A DNA stretch of 64,000 nt from Pedobacter cryoconitis (GTDB taxonomy: Bacteria > Bacteroidota > Bacteroidia > Sphingobacteriales > Sphingobacteriaceae). Positions 32,383-40,914 of this stretch are shown in pieces (within the stretch, counting starts at the first letter, position 1; every line of letters begins with the position of its first letter). Location: NCBI RefSeq assembly GCF_014200595.1, contig NZ_JACHCG010000002.1, positions 372,001 to 436,000 of the forward strand. The letters are read 5' to 3'. Both the position numbers and the translations under genes were made by a program. Under the pieces are notes generated by a model that saw only the letters and a program-made list of their open reading frames with translations, was not told the origin of the DNA and made no database searches.

Positions 32383-34566
32383 CTATTTTAAAAATAATAA
32401 CTCTCTGAATTTTGGTAATGGCCAAACGCTGTCGTCTACAATTTGCTCTAATTTGTCAACGTTGTAACGGATGGTATCAAAATGAGATTTAACTTTCTCA
32501 TCGTAAGCGATAGCTTTCTCTCTTGAATCTTCAATGGTATTGGCAACTTTACGAGCTTCTAACATTTCATCAATTGTAGTTTTTACGATTGACAAGTGAT
32601 CAGATAATTTGTTGATGATTGCCAATGGCGCAACTAATGCTTCTTTTGGTAAGCCTAATTCTTTAATGCTTTTTGCATTCTCCAATAAGGTGTTCTGGTA
32701 AGCAATACAAGCCGGAATAATCATGGTATTCGCAACTTCACCCATTACTCTGGCTTCAATCTGTAATTTTTTGTAATAACTTTCTAAAAGAATGTCATGA
32801 CGTGCATGCAGCTCACGTTTAGTGAAGATGTTTGCTCTTTCAAATAATTCAGTTGATTTCTCAGAGATATAAGCATCTAATGCTAATGGAGTAGTTTTGA
32901 TGTTCGCAAGACCACGTTTAGCTGCTTCATCTTCCCAGTCCTGGCTGTAACCATTTCCTTCGAAACGAATATCTTTTGATTCTTTGATGTATTTTTTGAT
33001 GATGGTTAAAAGAGCGATGTCTTTTTTCTCACCTTTTTTGATCAGTTTATCTACTTCAACTTTAAATTTAACCAGCTGATCTGCCATGATAGAGTTCAGA
33101 ACTGTCATCGGTGCTGATGAGTTTGCTGAAGATCCTACGGCACGTAATTCAAATTTATTACCTGTAAAGGCAAATGGTGAAGTACGGTTACGGTCAGTAT
33201 TATCTAATAAGATTTGTGGGATTTTAGGGATACCTAACCACAATGCGTTATCTTCTTTAATTTTTTTGCTGATACGTGAGTGTTCGATTTCATCTAATAC
33301 TTCGTTCAATTGCTGACCTAAGAAGATAGAAATGATTGCCGGTGGTGCTTCATTTGCGCCTAAACGGTGGTCATTACTTACTGAAGCAATACTCGCTCTT
33401 AATAAATCTGCGTGTTCATGTACGGCTTTGATTGTATTCACAAAGAAAGCAAGGAACATCAGGTTGTTTTTAGGCGTTTTACCTGGAGCTAGCAGGTTTT
33501 TACCTGTATTGGTGATTAATGACCAGTTGTTATGTTTACCTGAACCGTTGATACCTGCATATGGCTTCTCATGTAATAATACTTTGAAGTTATGACGTCT
33601 GGCAACTTTTTCCATCAGATCCATCAATAATTGATTGTGATCGATAGCCAGGTTGATTTCTTCGTATAATGGTGCACATTCAAATTGCAATGGTGCAACC
33701 TCGTTGTGACGTGTTTTTAAAGGAATACCTAATTTAAAGGCTTCATTTTCAAAATCTACCATGAAAGTGAATACACGCTCAGGGATTGATCCGAAATAAT
33801 GATCGTCTAATTGTTGTCCTTTAGCGGACATATGACCAAATAAAGTACGGCCTGTTAAAGCTAAATCCGGACGTGCGTTAAATAAAGCAAGGTCAACCAG
33901 GAAATATTCCTGCTCAATACCTAAAGAAGCGGTTACTTTGTCAATTCCTTTATCGAAATATTGACAAACGTCAACTGCTGCTTTGTCTAATGCGTTTAAT
34001 GCTTTTAATAAAGGAGCTTTATAATCTAATGCTTCACCTGTATAAGCTACGAATACAGTTGGAATGCATAAGGTTTTTCCTGCTTTACTTTCCATAATGA
34101 AAGCTGGAGAAGAAGGGTCCCACGCAGTGTAACCTCTGGCTTCAAAAGTATTTCTGATACCACCATTCGGGAAACTTGATGCATCTGGTTCTTGTTGTAC
34201 TAATGCGCTACCTGCAAATTTTTCTACCGGACCATCAATCGTAGGTTCGAAAAAAGAGTCATGTTTTTCAGCTGTTGAGCCTGTTAATGGCTGAAACCAG
34301 TGTGTATAGTGTGTAACTCCTTTAGACATCGCCCAATGTTTCATCGCTGTAGCGATCTGATTGGCATCATCCTGATTAATTAATTCACCCTGATCGATTG
34401 CTGAGATTAGTTTTTCATAGACTTCTTTAGATAAGAAATCTTTCATTTTCTTTTTATCGAACACGTTTGAGCCAAAAAACTCAGAAATTTTGACTGATGG
34501 AGCCTTAACTTCTGGTGAAACTCTGGTTTGTGCCTCTTTTAATGCGTTTGTCCTTAAGCTTTTCAT
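32383..34566 (-). CDS. glnA: Glutamine synthetase type III
   Basis: A 727 aa GSIII (GlnN) that makes glutamine from glutamate, ammonia and ATP; this large type is the main glutamine synthetase of Bacteroidota. The N-terminal GSIII domain holds GVTHYTHWFQPLTG and KHDSFFEPT. Catalytic-domain motifs follow: SLGIEQEYFLVD (metal-binding Glu), ENEAFKLGIPLKTRHNEVAP, and KPYAGINGSGKHNNWSL, with the C-terminal coiled-coil region after residue 600. It is transcribed alone with its own terminator. Sensing of nitrogen status cannot be read from the 330 bp upstream region. Confidence 0.96.
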   Translation of the reverse strand: MKSLRTNALKEAQTRVSPEVKAPSVKISEFFGSNVFDKKKMKDFLSKEVYEKLISAIDQGELINQDDANQIATAMKHWAMSKGVTHYTHWFQPLTGSTAEKHDSFFEPTIDGPVEKFAGSALVQQEPDASSFPNGGIRNTFEARGYTAWDPSSPAFIMESKAGKTLCIPTVFVAYTGEALDYKAPLLKALNALDKAAVDVCQYFDKGIDKVTASLGIEQEYFLVDLALFNARPDLALTGRTLFGHMSAKGQQLDDHYFGSIPERVFTFMVDFENEAFKLGIPLKTRHNEVAPLQFECAPLYEEINLAIDHNQLLMDLMEKVARRHNFKVLLHEKPYAGINGSGKHNNWSLITNTGKNLLAPGKTPKNNLMFLAFFVNTIKAVHEHADLLRASIASVSNDHRLGANEAPPAIISIFLGQQLNEVLDEIEHSRISKKIKEDNALWLGIPKIPQILLDNTDRNRTSPFAFTGNKFELRAVGSSANSSAPMTVLNSIMADQLVKFKVEVDKLIKKGEKKDIALLTIIKKYIKESKDIRFEGNGYSQDWEDEAAKRGLANIKTTPLALDAYISEKSTELFERANIFTKRELHARHDILLESYYKKLQIEARVMGEVANTMIIPACIAYQNTLLENAKSIKELGLPKEALVAPLAIINKLSDHLSIVKTTIDEMLEARKVANTIEDSREKAIAYDEKVKSHFDTIRYNVDKLEQIVDDSVWPLPKFRELLFLK

Positions 34567-34894
34567 TAGTTTCTTTAAAATTTGATCAAAAATATAATTT
34601 TTATAATTAATTATTGAATAATTCTGACTAAAAAATCAATTATCAATATGTTAATTAATGGTATTTCAGGTTTTTTAATCCTTTTGATTACGGTTTTGTT
34701 CCTTTAATCCTGCTTTTTAGGCTTTAATGCTGGTTTAAAGAAGGATTGCTTTTTTTATTAAATTGATGTTATTTTTTGGAATTTAGTCATTTCTATCCTT
34801 ATTATTTGAAGATAATCTTGTTTTTATGTTAAATTTCTGCTCAAAGGCTTAGAATATTTACATTTGATCAGAATTTAAAACACGAAACGACATT
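34567..34894. other. Gene-free AT-rich region between glnA and the VOC gene
   Basis: A 328 bp divergent promoter region. A -7 box TACATTTG (34859-34866) fits the plus-strand gene. The word TTTAATCCT and its inverse AGGATT recur at 34704-34747 without forming a clear dyad. Nothing else stands out. Confidence 0.55.
34859..34866 (+). promoter_or_regulatory. Candidate -7 element for the VOC-trmN6 unit
   Basis: TACATTTG, a full match to TAnnTTTG, 28 bp before the ATG at 34895. Confidence 0.5.
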
Positions 34895-35278
34895 ATGTTC
34901 AAAAGAATTCATCACGTTGCTATTATTTGCACCGATTATACGGTTAGTAAAAATTTCTATGTTAATATATTAGGTTTAACAGTCATTCAGGAAGTATACA
35001 GGGCTGAACGGAAATCTTATAAATTGGATTTGTCGGTAAACGGGCTTTATCAGATAGAATTGTTTTCTTTTGAAAATCCTCCTGAAAGACCATCCAGACC
35101 CGAAGCAGCAGGTTTGAGGCATTTGGCTTTTGAGGTTGATGATGTAGCTGCTGTTGCGGCTGCATTGAATGCTAAAGGAGTGGTGACAGAAGAACTGAGA
35201 ATTGATGAGTATACGGGTAAGAAATTTACTTTCTTCACTGATCCTGACGGATTGCCGCTTGAAATTTATCAAAGCTAA
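34895..35278 (+). CDS. VOC family protein, YaeR/SMU1112c-like
   Basis: A 127 aa glyoxalase-fold metalloprotein with two beta-alpha-beta-beta-beta units. Metal ligands fit His in IHHVAI, Glu in IELFSFE, His in GLRHLAFEV and Glu in PLEIYQ. The order and length match the YaeR subgroup, whose reaction is unknown, not the canonical glyoxalase I. It is joined to trmN6, which starts on the base after its stop, and so shares one mRNA with it. Confidence 0.88.
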   Translation: MFKRIHHVAIICTDYTVSKNFYVNILGLTVIQEVYRAERKSYKLDLSVNGLYQIELFSFENPPERPSRPEAAGLRHLAFEVDDVAAVAAALNAKGVVTEELRIDEYTGKKFTFFTDPDGLPLEIYQS

Positions 35279-35983
35279 ATGGGTAGCATTTTCAGATTTA
35301 AACAGTTTGCAGTTGATCAGACTGGTTGTGCGATGAAAATAAATACAGATGGTGTCCTTTTAGGAGCTGTAGCAGAACACCCGGCTCCTGTAAATATTTT
35401 AGATATAGGTACTGGAACTGGCGTAATTGCGCTGATGATGGCACAACGTTTTTCATCCTCTCTTGTTCATGCGGTTGAAATTGACGAGTCTGCTGCATTA
35501 GCGGCATCAAAAAACTGCCTGAACTCTCCGTTCGCTGACAGGACGGATGTGTTTCATTCTTCCTTCGAAGAATTTGATACTGATTTGAAGTATTCACTGA
35601 TTGTTTCCAATCCTCCTTACTTTGTAAATGATTTAAAGAACCCGGAAAAGCGGAAGGAGATTGCCAGGCATGCGGATGAGGATTTTTTCGGCTTATTGTT
35701 GAAAAAGGCTGCGGGGATGCTGACTGAGGATGGATTACTTTGGCTCATTCTTCCGGTGAAACAGGCAGAGTCTGTGGTGGTAAATGCGGTACTTCAAAAA
35801 CTTTTTCCTTCAAAGATCGTTCATGTGTATTCGGATCAGACCAAGACTTCTTTCAGACAGATTATTTGCCTTGGTTTTTCTGATAAGCCAGTTTTAGAAG
35901 AACATTTATATATATATGAAGGACAAAATATATATACGGATCAGTATAAATATTTGCTCAGGGATTTTTTACTGGCCCTTTAA
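35279..35983 (+). CDS. trmN6: tRNA1(Val) (adenine(37)-N6)-methyltransferase
   Basis: A 234 aa SAM-dependent N6-adenine methyltransferase (YfiC family) modifying A37 of tRNA-Val. Motif I is NILDIGTGTGVIALMMAQRF; the catalytic motif IV is SNPPYF, the N6-adenine type. The N-terminus FRFKQFAVDQTGCAMKINTDGVLLG is characteristic of TrmN6. Its ATG follows the VOC stop codon with no gap. The metallophosphoesterase gene follows after 32 bp. Confidence 0.92.
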   Translation: MGSIFRFKQFAVDQTGCAMKINTDGVLLGAVAEHPAPVNILDIGTGTGVIALMMAQRFSSSLVHAVEIDESAALAASKNCLNSPFADRTDVFHSSFEEFDTDLKYSLIVSNPPYFVNDLKNPEKRKEIARHADEDFFGLLLKKAAGMLTEDGLLWLILPVKQAESVVVNAVLQKLFPSKIVHVYSDQTKTSFRQIICLGFSDKPVLEEHLYIYEGQNIYTDQYKYLLRDFLLAL

Positions 35984-36015
35984 ACAGTTTTTAATAAATT
36001 TTAACGGCATTCTAA

Positions 36016-36507
36016 ATGAAAAAAATTGGATTAATTTCAGATACGCATGGTTACCTGGATGATGCGGTTTATAAGCACTTTGAAGATTGTGATGAGATCT
36101 GGCATGCAGGAGATTTTGGGCCTGATGTTGCGGAAAAGTTAAAAGCATTTAAACCATTAAAAGGAGTGTACGGAAATATCGATGATAAAGAGATCAGAGC
36201 GGAGTTTCCAGAGCATCTGCGTTTTAACTGTGAAAATGTGGATGTTTGGATGACTCATATTGGTGGATATCCCGGAAAATATGCTCCAAATATAAAGGGT
36301 GAAATATACACTAACCCCCCGAAGCTTTTCATCACTGGTCACTCTCATATCCTAAAAGTGATGTTCGATCCTAAAATTGGCTGTTTACATATAAACCCGG
36401 GTGCAGCGGGTAAATCTGGCTGGCATAAAGTTAAAACTTTAATTCGTTTTTGTATTTCGGAAGAAAAAATCCATACCTTAGAGGCCATAGAAATAGGTAA
36501 TAGGTAA
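36016..36507 (+). CDS. Metallophosphoesterase, YfcE/MJ0936 family
   Basis: A 163 aa phosphodiesterase with the complete metal site: SDTHG (residues 8-12), HAGDFG, YGNIDD (Asn of the GNCD motif), and the two histidine motifs seen as WMTHIGG and TGHSH. The small size and motif spacing match the YfcE/MJ0936 group that hydrolyses simple phosphodiesters. Cytosolic. It lies in a plus-strand row with trmN6 and fbp, 23 bp before fbp, and may be co-transcribed with them. Confidence 0.9.
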   Translation: MKKIGLISDTHGYLDDAVYKHFEDCDEIWHAGDFGPDVAEKLKAFKPLKGVYGNIDDKEIRAEFPEHLRFNCENVDVWMTHIGGYPGKYAPNIKGEIYTNPPKLFITGHSHILKVMFDPKIGCLHINPGAAGKSGWHKVKTLIRFCISEEKIHTLEAIEIGNR

Positions 36508-36530
36508 CGTATAAAGTACACTAAGTATAT

Positions 36531-37562
36531 ATGTCGGGTATAAAAACATTAGGGCAATTCATTATTGAGAAACAGGCTGATTTCTCTTACGCAAAAGGAG
36601 AACTTTCAAGATTATTGAGAGATATTGGGATCGCCGCAAAAATTGTTAACCGGGAGGTGAATAAAGCAGGGTTAGTAGACATTCTCGGGGATGCAGGGAC
36701 AGTGAATATCCAGGGGGAGGGGCAGAAAAAGTTAGATGTTTTTGCAAATACCCAGTTTATTTCTGCGCTGACCAGCGGAGGAGAGTGCTGTATCGTTGCA
36801 ACTGAGGAGGAAGATGATTTCGTCCCTATTGATTCGCCGGTATCTAAAAATGCAAAATATATTGTGTGTATTGATCCTTTGGATGGTTCTTCAAATATTG
36901 ATGTCAATGTAGCTGTTGGAACTATCTTTTCTATTTACCGCAGAAAATCTGTGGAAGGGATGGCTACTTTGGCTGATGTGCTTCAAAAGGGTACAGAGCA
37001 GGTGGCAGCAGGTTATGTAATCTACGGTTCTTCAACGATGCTGGTTTATACCACTGGTAAAGGGGTGAATGGTTTTACGCTTGATCCTTCTATCGGTGAA
37101 TTCTGTTTATCTCATCCGAATATGAAAGTGCCTAAGGATGGTAGTATCTATTCGATTAATGAAGGAAATTATGTGCATTTCCCTATGGGGGTAAAGCAGT
37201 ATCTGAAATATGCGCAGGTTCATGATGAGGCAACTAACAGACCTTATACTTCGAGGTATATTGGTTCTATGGTCGCTGATATTCACCGCAATTTAATTAA
37301 GGGTGGTATTTATATCTATCCAACTACAGCAAGTTCTCCAAATGGAAAGCTGAGGTTATTATATGAATGTAATCCAATGGCATTTATTATAGAGCAGGCT
37401 GGTGGTACGGCTTCTGATGGTTTCAGAAGGATTTTAGAGATACAGCCTGAGGAATTACACCAGAGATCATCTATTTTTATTGGTTCGGAGAAAATGGTGA
37501 AAATGGCAGAAGAACTGATGGCAACTTATGCGGTAACTGATTCGAAAATTAAAACTGCTTAG
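36531..37562 (+). CDS. fbp: Class 1 fructose-1,6-bisphosphatase
   Basis: A 343 aa gluconeogenic enzyme hydrolysing fructose-1,6-bisphosphate. The metal and substrate motifs are intact: ATEEEDDF (acidic metal ligands), [14 protein letters not shown], and near the C-terminus [21 protein letters not shown]. Length and motifs are typical of FBPase class 1. Together with the NADP-like long GAPDH at 12.3 kb it fits a gluconeogenic lifestyle. A terminator that overlaps the convergent rnhA stop codon follows. Confidence 0.96.
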   Translation: MSGIKTLGQFIIEKQADFSYAKGELSRLLRDIGIAAKIVNREVNKAGLVDILGDAGTVNIQGEGQKKLDVFANTQFISALTSGGECCIVATEEEDDFVPIDSPVSKNAKYIVCIDPLDGSSNIDVNVAVGTIFSIYRRKSVEGMATLADVLQKGTEQVAAGYVIYGSSTMLVYTTGKGVNGFTLDPSIGEFCLSHPNMKVPKDGSIYSINEGNYVHFPMGVKQYLKYAQVHDEATNRPYTSRYIGSMVADIHRNLIKGGIYIYPTTASSPNGKLRLLYECNPMAFIIEQAGGTASDGFRRILEIQPEELHQRSSIFIGSEKMVKMAEELMATYAVTDSKIKTA

Positions 37563-37577
37563 TTTTATTGTAATATA

Positions 37578-37611
37578 AATAGGGACAGATTTAAGCTGTC
37601 CCTATTTTTTT
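37578..37611. terminator. Terminator between fbp and rnhA
   Basis: Stem AATAGGGACAG/CTGTCCCTATT (37578-37588 with 37596-37606) and a run of Ts. The T-run overlaps the rnhA stop codon at 37610-37612. Confidence 0.88.
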
Positions 37612-38083
37612 ATAATAAGGTTGCTCTGTTTTTTTCTGCTTCGAATTCTGTATCGATTTGCTGCGTTGCTTTGTCTTTGGAGGCTGCGACAGCTAATACG
37701 TCACATCTTTCGTTTTCAGGATGTGCATTGTGTCCTTTGATCCAGATGAATTTGATATCATGTAATTTGTGTACTGCCAGGTAACGAATCCAAAGGTCTT
37801 TATTCTTTTTATCCTTGAATCCTTTTTTAACCCAGCCGAATACCCATTTCTTTTCTACGGAATCTACAACGTATTTAGAGTCTGAGTAAATGGTAACCTG
37901 TGCGCCTGGTTGTTTGATGGCATTGAGTCCTTCGATAACTGCGAGTAGTTCCATTCTGTTATTGGTTGTCATGCGGAAGCCTCCGCTTAATTCTTTGTAA
38001 TGACTACCTGAACGCAATATTACGCCGTATCCTCCTGGTCCTGGGTTTCCGCTTGCTGCACCGTCCGTGTAAATTTCAATCAT
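37610..38083 (-). CDS. rnhA: Ribonuclease HI
   Basis: A 157 aa enzyme that cuts the RNA strand of RNA-DNA hybrids. The four catalytic acids can be placed: Asp in EIYTDGAASGNPGPGGYG, Glu in NNRMELLAVIEGL, Asp in TIYSDSKYVVD and Asp in NERCDVLA. The basic protrusion (KKWVFGWVKKGFKDKKNKDLW) of type 1 RNase HI is present. The C-terminal tail of about 20 residues beyond the fold is charged. It stands alone. Confidence 0.95.
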   Translation of the reverse strand: MIEIYTDGAASGNPGPGGYGVILRSGSHYKELSGGFRMTTNNRMELLAVIEGLNAIKQPGAQVTIYSDSKYVVDSVEKKWVFGWVKKGFKDKKNKDLWIRYLAVHKLHDIKFIWIKGHNAHPENERCDVLAVAASKDKATQQIDTEFEAEKNRATLL

Positions 38084-38244
38084 TATAATTTCTAATTACT
38101 ATAAACAAGGTTATAGTGTTTAATTTGTGTAGAGGGCTAAATTAACAAAAGAAAATGTAAAAGGGGGTAAGGAGAGTTTGTTTTAAGAAGGAGATAAGGA
38201 TAGTCTATTAGGGAGAGCCCTTATGCTGCCGAAAAATTGAAGTC

Positions 38245-38275
38245 AAAAAAAAAGCAGTCCCGAAAGACTGCTTTT
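38245..38275 (-). terminator. Terminator of tRNA-His
   Basis: Stem AAAGCAGTC/GACTGCTTT (38251-38259 with 38266-38274), followed on the minus strand by a T-run, 16 bp beyond the tRNA 3' end. Confidence 0.85.
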
Positions 38276-38290
38276 ATACTGATTTTATAA

Positions 38291-38368
38291 TGGGGTGGAA
38301 TATGGGGCTCGAACCCACGACCCTCGGTACCACAAACCGATGCTCTAACCAACTGAGCTAAAACCACC
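38291..38368 (-). tRNA. tRNA-His (GTG anticodon)
   Basis: The minus strand folds into a cloverleaf: D-arm TAGCTCAGTTGGTTAGAGC, anticodon stem TCGGT/ACCGA with loop TTGTGGT (anticodon GTG), T-arm GTGGG-TTCGAGC-CCCAT, and an encoded CCA. The extra G at -1 faces C73, the hallmark of tRNA-His. The acceptor stem is odd: 5' GTGGTTT faces 3' ATTCCAC, leaving two neighbouring T-T (U-U) mismatches at 5:68 and 6:67. Confidence 0.95.
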
Positions 38369-38698
38369 GTGTTTTTCAGTTTGACAAAAGTACGAATTAT
38401 AATAACGTTAGCAAATTATTCTGAACTAAAATCTGAATTATTTTTTAAACTATTCATAGACAGTAATTTAAATTTTAATAAAATTTTAAAATATATGTTT
38501 GATTTGAGGACGTGAGGGTAGATAAATGACTTTTTTGGGAATTTTCAAGCATTAGATATAACGCTTCTTGTGTCAGATAACTGAAACCCGAAGGTTTTTT
38601 GTATTACCTTCAAAAAAAATAAATGGCTTTATCATAGTGTAAAAGGTACAATTAACATCATTGTATCATAAATACTTAAAAAGTGTTAAAATTTTCTT
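38369..38698. other. Gene-free region right of tRNA-His
   Basis: About 330 bp of AT-rich sequence. It should carry the tRNA promoter on the minus strand, but I see no clear boxes. No coding frame, repeat or mobile element is visible. Confidence 0.5.
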
Positions 38699-38716
38699 TT
38701 TGTTAGAAAAGAATAT

Positions 38717-38724
38717 TACATTTG
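38717..38724 (+). promoter_or_regulatory. -7 element in front of a short transcribed unit
   Basis: TACATTTG, a full match; a TTTG lies at 38699-38702, closer than the usual spacing. A hairpin and then a terminator follow within 75 bp. Confidence 0.45.
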
Positions 38725-38727
38725 AGC

Positions 38728-38795
38728 TTACCCTTTCGAGGGTATGTTTTTCATAGGTAGATGTAGGGCCGGAAATTTATTTTCGGCCCTTTTTT
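38728..38795 (+). ncRNA. Candidate small RNA or attenuator upstream of ubiX
   Basis: From the -7 box at 38717-38724 a transcript of about 68 nt would begin near 38728. It holds a first hairpin TACCC-TTTCGA-GGGTA (38729-38744) and ends in a strong intrinsic terminator (38766-38795). ubiX starts 33 bp later and has its own -7-like box, so this could be a free small RNA or a terminator-controlled leader. Confidence 0.4.
38766..38795 (+). terminator. Intrinsic terminator upstream of ubiX
   Basis: GGGCCGGAAA pairs with TTTCGGCCC with one bulged G, followed by six Ts. Confidence 0.8.
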
Positions 38796-38811
38796 GTTTC
38801 TATAGGTTCCG

Positions 38812-38819
38812 TATCTTTA
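38812..38819 (+). promoter_or_regulatory. -7-like element of ubiX next to the start codon
   Basis: TATCTTTA matches seven of eight positions of the consensus pattern and ends 8 bp before the ubiX ATG; a TTTG is at 38793-38796. The mRNA would be nearly leaderless. Confidence 0.4.
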
Positions 38820-38827
38820 CCGCCTCT

Positions 38828-39403
38828 ATGAAGAAGAAGAAAATCATCGTCGCGATCACCGGAGCCAGCGGTTCTGTATATGCTAAACTCTTATTGAATA
38901 ATTTGCTCCAGTTGACTGATCAGATTGAAACGGTAGGTGTAGTGATGTCTGACAACGCAAAAGAGGTTTGGCGTTTTGAATTAGGCAATAGTGATTATGA
39001 GCAGTATCCTTTTACTTTTTATCCAAAAATGGATTTCAATGCTCCTTTTGCTTCCGGGTCTGCAAAATTTGATACGATGATTATTATTCCTTGTTCTATG
39101 GGGACTTTAGGAAGAATTGCCCATGGTATTTCTAATGATTTAATTTCAAGAGCTGCTGATGTCATTTTAAAAGAGCGCAGGAAACTGATCGCTGTAGTGA
39201 GAGATACGCCCTTTAGTCTGATTCATATTAATAATATGAAAACAGTGACTGAAGCAGGAGGGATTATCTGCCCGGCCAACCCATCTTATTATAGTATACC
39301 TACAACGATCGAGGAAGCAGCACAAACTGTTGTAAGCAGGATTATAGACCTTGCAGGATTAGAACAGGATAGTTACAGGTGGAATGAAAACCAGGATTCC
39401 TAG
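38828..39403 (+). CDS. ubiX: UbiX family flavin prenyltransferase
   Basis: A 191 aa enzyme joining dimethylallyl phosphate to FMN to give prenylated FMN, the cofactor of UbiD decarboxylases; a UbiD gene is present at 61.1 kb. I start at ATG 38828 (MKKKKIIVAITGASGSVYAK); the longer frame from 38744 reads through a terminator. FMN-binding and active-site segments are visible: ITGASGSVYA, PCSMGTLGRIAHGISNDLISRAADVILKERRK in part as PCSMGTLGRIAHG, and VVRDTPFSLIHINNM. Confidence 0.95.
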   Translation: MKKKKIIVAITGASGSVYAKLLLNNLLQLTDQIETVGVVMSDNAKEVWRFELGNSDYEQYPFTFYPKMDFNAPFASGSAKFDTMIIIPCSMGTLGRIAHGISNDLISRAADVILKERRKLIAVVRDTPFSLIHINNMKTVTEAGGIICPANPSYYSIPTTIEEAAQTVVSRIIDLAGLEQDSYRWNENQDS

Positions 39404-39478
39404 CATAAAGATAACCCGCAGTACATAATTTGACAATGAACAAATGTTTGGGGTTAGGTAAACATTAATCTAAAAACT

Positions 39479-39486
39479 TATCTTTG
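39479..39486 (+). promoter_or_regulatory. Candidate -7 element for mtaB
   Basis: TATCTTTG, a full match to TAnnTTTG, giving a leader of about 75 nt before the ATG at 39565. Confidence 0.5.
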
Positions 39487-39564
39487 CACCTCAAATGAAT
39501 GCTGATATATTCGGCGTTATGCAATAATGTATAATGTTTATTAGCCTCATAACAATATATTTCA

Positions 39565-40884
39565 ATGAAGAAAGTAGCATTTTATACACTGGGTTGCAAG
39601 TTAAATTTTTCGGAAACTTCAACTATCGGACGTCTTTTTACTGATGCAGGTTATGCTGTAGTAGATTTTACTGACGCCGCGGATGTATATGTCATCAATA
39701 CCTGTTCTGTAACAGAGCATGCGGATAAGAAGTGCCGTAAGGTAGTGAAGGAAGCTCTTAAATATGCGCCAAACGCTTATATTACTATTGTAGGTTGTTA
39801 TGCGCAGTTGAAACCTGTTGAAATCGCTGAAATTGAAGGTGTGGATATGGTACTGGGTGCGGCTGAGAAATTCCGGATTGTAGAGTATATCTCAGATCTG
39901 ACCAAATTGCCAAAAGCTGTGATTCATCAGCAAAACATTGAAAAAGTTAATCATAATTTTATAGCTGCTTATTCTATAGGGGACAGAACACGTACTTTCC
40001 TGAAAGTTCAGGATGGTTGTGATTATCCGTGTACCTATTGTACGATCCCGCTTGCAAGAGGTGGCAGCAGAAGTGATACCATCGAAAATGTGGTTAACCG
40101 TGCCAGACAAATTGCAGAAAGTGGTGTAAAAGAAATCGTACTGACCGGCGTAAACCTTGGTGATTTCGGTATCCGCGACGGAAAACGTGAGGATAAGTTC
40201 TTTGATCTGGTTAAAGCTTTAGATGAAGTAGAAGGTATCGAAAGAATCCGCATCTCTTCTATTGAGCCGAATTTATTAAGTAATGAAATTATCAGCTTTG
40301 TAGCTGCTTCTAAAAGATTTGTACCTCATTTCCATATTCCACTGCAATCTGGTTCTGATAAGATCCTGGGACTGATGAAAAGACGTTACCGCAGAGATTT
40401 ATATACGGAACGCGTAGCAACAATTAAAGCATTAATTCCTGATTGCTGTATCGGGGTAGACGTCATTGTTGGTTTCCCGGGAGAAACTAAAGAAGATTTT
40501 CTGGATACGTACCAATTCCTGAACGAACTTGATATTTCATATCTGCATGTTTTTACGTATTCGGAGCGTGAACAGACTGAAGCTGCTGAAATGGCTGGCG
40601 CTGTTGCCGGAAGTACACGTGCTGACAGAAGTAAAATGCTGCATATCTTATCTGATAAGAAACGCAGAGCTTTTTACCAGTCACAAATCGGAACTGTTGG
40701 AGAAGTTTTATTTGAGGATGATCAGAAAAATGGTTTCATGCATGGTTTTACCAAGAATTACGTTAAAGTAAAAGCTAAATATGATCCTGTAATGGTTAAT
40801 GAAATTAAAATGGTTAAACTAATGGAATTAACTGCGGACGGTGAGGTAGAAGTTATGGAAACTGAGCAAGTTTTAGCACATTAA
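39565..40884 (+). CDS. mtaB: tRNA t6A37 methylthiotransferase
   Basis: A 439 aa radical-SAM enzyme that turns t6A37 into ms2t6A37 in tRNAs reading ANN codons. The N-terminal UPF0004 domain has the three cysteines for the auxiliary cluster (TLGCKLNFSE, NTCSVTEHADKKC, VGCYAQLKP). The radical-SAM motif CxxxCxxC is in GCDYPCTYCTIPLARGG. A TRAM domain closes the protein (VKVKAKYDPVMVNEI region). The sequence fits MtaB rather than MiaB or RimO by its GCKLNFSE start. lgt follows 30 bp later and may share the mRNA. Confidence 0.93.
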   Translation: MKKVAFYTLGCKLNFSETSTIGRLFTDAGYAVVDFTDAADVYVINTCSVTEHADKKCRKVVKEALKYAPNAYITIVGCYAQLKPVEIAEIEGVDMVLGAAEKFRIVEYISDLTKLPKAVIHQQNIEKVNHNFIAAYSIGDRTRTFLKVQDGCDYPCTYCTIPLARGGSRSDTIENVVNRARQIAESGVKEIVLTGVNLGDFGIRDGKREDKFFDLVKALDEVEGIERIRISSIEPNLLSNEIISFVAASKRFVPHFHIPLQSGSDKILGLMKRRYRRDLYTERVATIKALIPDCCIGVDVIVGFPGETKEDFLDTYQFLNELDISYLHVFTYSEREQTEAAEMAGAVAGSTRADRSKMLHILSDKKRRAFYQSQIGTVGEVLFEDDQKNGFMHGFTKNYVKVKAKYDPVMVNEIKMVKLMELTADGEVEVMETEQVLAH

Positions 40885-40893
40885 TCTTATATT

Positions 40894-40913
40894 CGCGTAA
40901 AAAAATATACGCG
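40894..40913 (+). repeat. Short hairpin abutting the lgt start codon
   Basis: CGCGTA (40894-40899) and TACGCG (40908-40913) can pair across an 8-base A-rich loop, one base before the lgt ATG, and could mask translation initiation. Confidence 0.4.
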
Positions 40914-40914
40914 T

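Noticed and set aside
35298-35597. 99-codon minus-strand frame within trmN6
   Set aside because: Antisense shadow of a gene with clear methyltransferase motifs.
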